Positions 58,440 to 64,000 of a stretch of DNA of 64,000 nt are shown piece after piece. The number at the start of each line of letters is the position of its first letter. The stretch's first letter is position 1. Below the pieces are notes generated by a model. That model made no database searches, had not been told where the DNA came from, and saw only the letters and a program-made list of their open reading frames with translations. Source of the stretch: Magicicada septendecula (Eukaryota; Arthropoda; Insecta; Hemiptera; Cicadidae); contig CM068367.1 in the NCBI GenBank assembly GCA_034769895.1, forward strand, positions 88,083,899 through 88,147,898. The letters are read 5' to 3'. A program made the position numbers and the translations under genes.

Positions 58440-58799
58440 ATGGTGAGGCAAAAAAAATCTATGACATGTCGGCTACGTCATAATCCAGGGAACCTGTGAT
58501 AATTGACGCTAGCCAATTATACAGGCTGCCTACGTTGTAACAAACTGAAACTCTAAACACAAGACTAACAAAATTACAATTATTCTAATTATAGGAAACA
58601 AGGGGAGGGGTTTAACTGATTTATGCACTCACTTTAATACTAACAAAGATGACATCCCTTTTATTCACACAGTATACGTAACACATTACAAATAAAGATT
58701 TTATTTACTCTGAGATTGTAAGGGGGTTTTCTATCTAAAATAAAATGATCATTTAGATAATGAGTTTACCTCGGATCCGAGTCTTTCTTTTTCTTGTTA

Positions 58800-60043
58800 A
58801 GAATTTTCAAATTTACCATACTTTGATTATATGATTACATTATTCCTTAAGTACCATTAGAAGAATGGTTTTATTTAGTTGAGCAACTTTTGAAGTTACA
58901 TAACGAAAGTTAAGTTACAACGTATGATTACAAGAATTGGTGGTTACACCAGTTTAGATCTTAGAACTTATTAATTGTCTTTTGAAAGTCTTTTTCATCT
59001 TTAATTACTTATATTTTAAAATATGTATAACTCACGGAAGACGAGCTCCAGCGTCACCTCTTATATTATGGTTAACTGTCCGTGTCTTGACGAGTGATTC
59101 TTCCGTACTCTTGTAGTCGAGGATTGTCCTAGGGGTAGTCTGTCCAGTAATGATGAAATGGATGTGATGGTGCCAGCTAACGTGGAATCGTCAGGATTCT
59201 CGGCGATAGAGTAAAGGCAGTACAGGTCGAAGTCGTCACTTTTCACTGTTATTCACATCACCTGTTTAATTGCACCGTCGTGTTGGAGTTTACTTATTGT
59301 TTGTACATTATGTTGGAATTTCTTTTAACTTGAACAATATTTGACTGGTTATTTAAATTACAGGAGATGTCACCTCTTACACACGTTTTTCCTTTTTCTT
59401 ACATGTTTGTTTCACAAACATTTACTCACTACATTTTCGTTACTTATGTCTAGCTGTCCACACTTTTAGTGGAAGTTAACACTTAAATTAAAATACACAC
59501 AAAATAACATTTTTTGAAGAGCCCCAGCGTGGAGCTGTTTACAGTTAGAAAGCCGCATCGTTAATCCCTAGTTGTTACAACAGGAAAGTTGCAACGACGC
59601 GGAGCGAATACTCCGCCATAATATAGTTCCATCTTTTACTTAATACTACAGTCTTACAGTTAGACAAAATAAACCATCGAGATTTTCCTCATATACTGAA
59701 ATTATTACACCTATTACTAGTGACTTTAAATTATTAATTCTTTATATTATGGTTTACACGTATTTCTTATTTAATGCCGGCTCGGTATACAAGTTGAATC
59801 CGGAATTCACAGGTCATAGCATGATAAGTTTAATAAAGGGTTAACAGTTTTATTCTTTAACTTTTGCTTCACAATTTTAATTAATTAATACTAGTTAAAT
59901 TTTCTTATTTAAGTCTCATCACTACCATGAGTTAGTCCAGGGGTAATTGGTTTAATAGTGCGATTTAATGTTTTTTAACTAACTTCCCATTCTTCGATTT
60001 CTATTATTAAATTTTTTATTTTTTTACAATTTAAATCGTCACA
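58800..60043 (-). repeat. probable 3' LTR of the Gypsy element
   Basis: On the minus strand the block starts TGTGACGATTTAAATTG right after a purine run. It has a GC-richer middle like the 17.9-18.5 kb block. The left edge was not located and no second LTR is in the window. Confidence 0.4.
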
Positions 60044-60045
60044 TA

Positions 60046-60056
60046 CTCCGCCGCTT
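60046..60056 (-). other. candidate polypurine tract of the Gypsy element
   Basis: AAGCGGCGGAG on the minus strand, two bases before TGTGACG. Confidence 0.45.
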
Positions 60057-60556
60057 AAAATTGACATGGGGGAAAACATTTATTAAGTGGATTCGAAAGT
60101 TAGGTACTGGGGTACACTTGTCGTTACTGTGTGGAGTTTCTCTCCTTCTTCTCCCTTTTTCTTTCATTTATTTATTTGCATGAGTTATACACAACTTATT
60201 TTTTGAGTATCAAACAATATATACATATACTTACAAATTACTTCTTAAATTACGTAAAGTTCATACTTAATTACTACACTTTAAAACACACAAACTTCTA
60301 CTTATTTCTATTACTTAAATCTACTACCGGTTTTTTTTTTTTTTTTTTTTTTTTGTTACTTTCTACAGAGAGTTACTATCTAGATAACTTCTTACTTAGT
60401 GGTCAGGTAGTGGTTAACTGACTACTTATTTCTCTCGTCTTTCGCTGAACAGGATCTAAGGTTGATCAGGCCTCATTCCTAATTCTATGATTGGCACTTC
60501 ACATGGTTACTCAGGTACAAGATCACTTGTCTACCTAGTATTACCTTTTTCTAGTT
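60057..60556. other. untranslated spacer between pol and LTR
   Basis: Contains a run of 24 T at about 60330-60354, which gives spurious Phe-rich frames. No gene. Confidence 0.5.
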
Positions 60557-61938
60557 TTATTTTTTTTTTTTACAATTTAACTGCGAAATATGTGTTCTCC
60601 GTACATATTCTTGCGTCGCAGGTTCGTACAGGGCTACTGTAACTGGGGTTAAGTACTTCTGGATTCGGTAAGGACCACACCATCGGTATGATAGTTTAGA
60701 GGTGGTCTTATCAATAGCACTACTAGTCGGCTGTGTCTTGTACATTACTAAGTCACCGACTTGGTACCTAACTAAATTAGTATCATTACTTCTCTCGTGA
60801 TATTTTCGCGATTTTTCTAAGTTCGCTCTTAAATTTGAGCGGGCTTCATTCCAGATTCGTTTAATCTGCTTATCCTTAATTTGCTGAGGTAGTAAGTAAT
60901 GTATTTTCCATTTTGTGGACAAGGGGTGGTTTGGCTTGTATTTGTATTGTAACTCAAACGGGGTAGACTTATGTCCTTCGTGATAAGCGGAATTGAAGGC
61001 GTACTGTATCCAGGATAGGTTCTGGTCCCAAGACGTATGGTCGTTCGCATGGTAGGCAATTAAAGCAGATTTGAGGTTTCGCAGATACCTTTCAGCAATA
61101 TTGCCTTGCGGACGATACTCCGTAGTGGTAATATGGTCTATACTTAACTTGAAACACATTCTTAAATTCCTTAGCCTTAAACTGGGGTCCGTTATCTAGA
61201 TGTACAGGGGTACCATAATCTTTAAATAATCTCTCCTGTAATATCTTTACAGTGGTCGACGCTAACGCTCGCCGCATGGGATACATCCAAACAAATTTGG
61301 TGAAAGAATCTACACATATGAGTAGCATCGTATTACCTGATTTAGATCGAGGGTAGGGACCTGAAAAGTCTAAATAAGGTTTAGAGAATGGGGTAGTAAG
61401 AATTTCTGAAATTAATTGCTTTATTTGACTGTTTCTTGCTGGTTTGCTGAGCGCGCATAACTTACACTTTTTGACGAAGCTAGCTATTTCGCTGTTCATA
61501 TTGTTCCAATGATATTCCTTACGAATGCGATGTATTGTTTTATTTATTCCCATATGGGCTCCAATGGTAGATGAATGGAAGTATTCCATCAGCATGGGCT
61601 TAATTACATCAGGGGCGATTATCCTTAATTCCTTTCCATTCGCTATTCTGTGGCATAGTATTCTTTTACTTAATATGTATTTCTCTGATTTAATTCCTTG
61701 CTCAAGTTGTTCTATAATCGGTTTCAGAAGAGGGTCTTGTTGTTGATATTGAGCGATGTTGGTAAACGCAAGGGGGAATTAAAGTAATTACTGTGTTAAC
61801 AACGTGTGTTTCCAGGCTCTCCTTGCTTTCGAGAGTATTAGTGGGCGACTGGAACATACGGGACAGGGTATCAGCGACTACATTTTGTGTACCTTTAATA
61901 TGTTGTACTCTGAATTTGTAACAGTTTAACCTCAATAC
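60557..61938 (-). pseudogene. Gypsy RNase H end and integrase
   Basis: This continues the pol frame after the nonsense codon; ADTLSRM marks the RNase H end near 61860. A frameshift follows near 61775. The frame to 61092 carries the integrase HHCC zinc-binding region (HSSTIGAHMG... CKLCALSK) and catalytic DFSGPYPRSKSGN and LDNGPQFKAKEF. Near 61130-61160 another frameshift leads into the frame ending at 60557. That frame has the catalytic Glu region (YRPQGNIAERYLR) and a C-terminal RNA/DNA-binding tail (YRWCGPYRIQKY). Integrase would insert the cDNA; three lesions disable this copy. Confidence 0.85.
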
Positions 61939-63810
61939 TCATCTTCCAATACGTCCCAACTGTTTAGGGTGATTCAGTAACCAAGATAATGCTTGATTAT
62001 CAGTTTCTAAAAGGAACTCTTTATGTTCTAAAAAGTGTTCAAACTTTTCAAAAGCAAATACAATGGCTAAACATTCTAATTCATATGCGGAATATTTCTT
62101 TTCTTGGTCATTCAAGGTGCGTGAAGCATAACTAATCGGTAGCCTACTGTTTTCTATTTCTTGATAGATTACTGCGCCTAAAGCTACACTTGAACTGTCG
62201 GTCTGAACTACGAAAGGTTTCGTAAAATCTGCTAGTTGTAATACTGGGGGTGATATGATGCTTTCTTGTAGTTGTTCGAACGCAGTTTGGTGTTTTGGAG
62301 TCCATTCAAATTTCGCTCCCTTCTTTCTTAAGGCATTCAGAGGTGCGGCTATTTCGGCTAGATGGGGAATATACTTGTGGAAATAGTTTACCATTCCCAA
62401 AAATCGGGCTATTCCTTTTGCATCTCGCGGGGGTAAAAATTCTCTGATTGCACGGGTTCGTTCGGGGTCTATGCTTACCTTTCCGTTTGCCTTCACGATG
62501 TGACCTAAAAATGAAAATTGTGGGACTGCAAAATTTACCTTTTTGGGATTAACTGTTAATCCTGCCTTTTGTAATCGAGATAACACTTCGCGTAGATGTT
62601 TAAGATGTTGTTCCATCGATTCGCTATAGATTACGATGTCGTCCAGGTAGTGATACACATATCTAAATTTAATATCATAAAATATTCTCTCTAATAGTCT
62701 ACTACATACGGAACTTCCTTGTGATATTCCAAAGGGTACTCTAGTAAATTGGTACAGGTTGAAAGGAACAGCAAACGCGGTTAGACGTTTGGATTCCTCC
62801 GAAAGGGGTATTTGGTGAAACGCTTGATTTAGATCCATTATCGTAAAGACTTTCGCTCTAGTGAAGTAATGAAAAGCACTGTGGATGTCTGGAAGCGGGA
62901 TAGATTCAAATTCTATTCGTTTATTTAATTGCCGGTAGTCCACAACTAGTCTATGTTTGTCGTGACCTTTTGGTACTAAAAAGGAGGGTGATGAATACGG
63001 AGACGTAGAGGGTTCGATGACTCCTTGTTCTAACAACTTATCGATATGGTTCCTCATCACTTCCATTTTGGGCGGCGATAACTTGTACGGGGATAGGCGT
63101 ATTACTTTGTGATCGCTCAGATTGATCTTATATTCTATCAGGTTCGTAAGTCCTAGCTTAGGGGTAAGAACGGTGGAAAACTCTTTTATTAATTTCTGCA
63201 TTCTCAGCCTATCTCTATTTTCTAGATGAGATAAGTCAGACTCATGGTGTACTATGTGTGCAGTCGATGATCTAGTACTTTCTTGTTCGTCAGTTGTACT
63301 ATCAAAATTATACTTCCGTGTACGGTCGAATCTAAAATAATATTTCTTCGCGTGGATGTCAAGAATTATTCCCGTTTTACTGATGAAGTCAGCTCCCAAT
63401 ATTAAGTCGGGTCCTATATCATCACATACTAACATTGTAAAAAACCACGTTAGATTCTTAATTTTTACTTTAATGGTGATGCTGAGTTTTATCACTATAT
63501 TTTGTTTATTAGCGGTAGCACATTTTATATTCACAGTTTGATTGCGTTTCACTAGGTTGTGTTCGAATAATTTATCCGCTAACTTTTGACTGATCAAGGT
63601 TCTAGTCGATCCAGAATCGATTAATCCGAGGGTGGATGTAACACCTAGGTTAATTTGTATTAAGGGCAATAGACTTTTAGTCCAATCACATTTAGTTATC
63701 GCGTTACATTTCTCAATAAACCTTCTAACATAGGGATCTATTGCTCTAGTGTTTCTTTTTCTTTTTCTTTTGTTATTGTCGTACATTTCTTTGGGTTTAC
63801 CGGTTCTCAA
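61939..63810 (-). pseudogene. Gypsy protease, reverse transcriptase and RNase H
   Basis: 623 codons. Protease DSGSTRTLIS lies near residue 67, with LILGADFI near residue 135. RT starts around residue 215, with LVVDYRQLNKR near 288, IMDLNQAFHQI near 325, FGISQGS near 360 and catalytic YLDD near 391. RNase H has TDSSSVALGA near 540, with YELECLAIVFA and ETDNQALSW near the end. The frame is closed by a TGA at 61939-61941 inside RNase H, after which the same frame carries on (LNCYKFRVQHIKGTQNVVAD). It is therefore a nonsense mutation and not a domain end. RT copies element RNA; RNase H removes the template. Confidence 0.9.
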
Positions 63811-64000
63811 GTTGCTGCGGAAGACACAGGATTTCGGGTCTCCCTGCCTTACATGTTTTTTGGATTAGGGTGTTTACGTTCGTATTGCTTGTTGTTACAG
63901 TTTCTACTTATGTGTCCATACTTACCGCAGTTATAACACGTATTTTTATTACGAGGAGAGTACCTTGCTTCCGTTTTAGATTGCGTGTCATTTGATTTAC
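63811..64000 (-). pseudogene. Gypsy Gag C-terminus with CCHC zinc knuckle
   Basis: On the minus strand CYNCGKYGHISRNC (63897-63938) is a CX2CX4HX4C nucleocapsid knuckle. The gag frame ends at a TAA-type stop near 63850, just before the pol frame. The rest of gag lies outside the window. Confidence 0.85.

Larger units (their letters stand above)
60043..64000 (-). mobile_element. Ty3/Gypsy retrotransposon, decayed, 5' part outside window
   Basis: The minus strand runs gag zinc knuckle, protease, RT, RNase H, integrase, polypurine tract, the Gypsy order. Lesions in RNase H and integrase show it is defective. It extends past base 64000. Confidence 0.9.

Noticed and set aside
60131-60421. Phe-rich plus-strand frame
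   Set aside because: Created by a 24-base T run between pol and LTR of the Gypsy element.

Overview
The window looks like a repeat-rich arthropod (most likely insect) nuclear genome. It is AT-rich and contains Ty3/Gypsy and BEL/Pao LTR retrotransposons, RTE-like LINE fragments with trinucleotide tails, hAT, pogo-like and PIF/Harbinger DNA transposons, and one clear intron-containing host gene. I cannot name the species. There are no bacterial-type operons, rRNA genes or CRISPR arrays, and I recognised no tRNA gene.

Layout. Bases 1-3955 hold a decayed BEL/Pao element on the minus strand, running off the left edge. At 3960-6070 is part of a long LTR plus primer-binding site, repeated in inverted orientation at 26945-29080. 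Bases 6.1-13.0 kb are AT-rich and without recognisable genes. At 13.05-15.53 kb an inverted-repeat element carries hammerhead-ribozyme-like cores in both arms. It also contains a hairpin-capped ~160-bp tandem array and a hairpin MITE. At 15.65-16.9 kb are further tandem repeats and a LINE tail with a clean target duplication. Bases 17.1-20.68 kb look like Gypsy LTR and internal sequence. Into this region a young 6.2-kb LTR element (20681-26894) has inserted. Its two LTRs are near-identical apart from tandem-repeat copy number, and it encodes one protein with an aspartic protease but no reverse transcriptase.

Bases 27.1-30.27 kb form a ~3.2-kb LTR. Bases 30.6-36.3 kb hold LINE remnants, a hAT element with an 8-bp target duplication inserted in a LINE, and a probable Mutator-like remnant. 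A complete-ended hAT element (37020-43188, 8-bp duplication) carries a two-exon ZMYM1-like transposase pseudogene. Its intron contains two further DNA elements, a foldback MITE and a pogo-like transposon. Bases 44.2-47.3 kb hold Harbinger-related pieces with MADF remnants, and 47.4-47.9 kb another LINE tail.

The host gene lies at 48314-56741 on the minus strand. It has five coding exons with matching splice phases and an uninterrupted 258-residue reading frame. It is a strong candidate for the kinetochore subunit Spc25 (coiled coil plus C-terminal RWD domain). A perfect 71-bp palindrome lies about 1 kb upstream. The right end (about 58.8-64.0 kb) is a decayed Gypsy element on the minus strand with gag zinc knuckle, protease, RT, RNase H and integrase.
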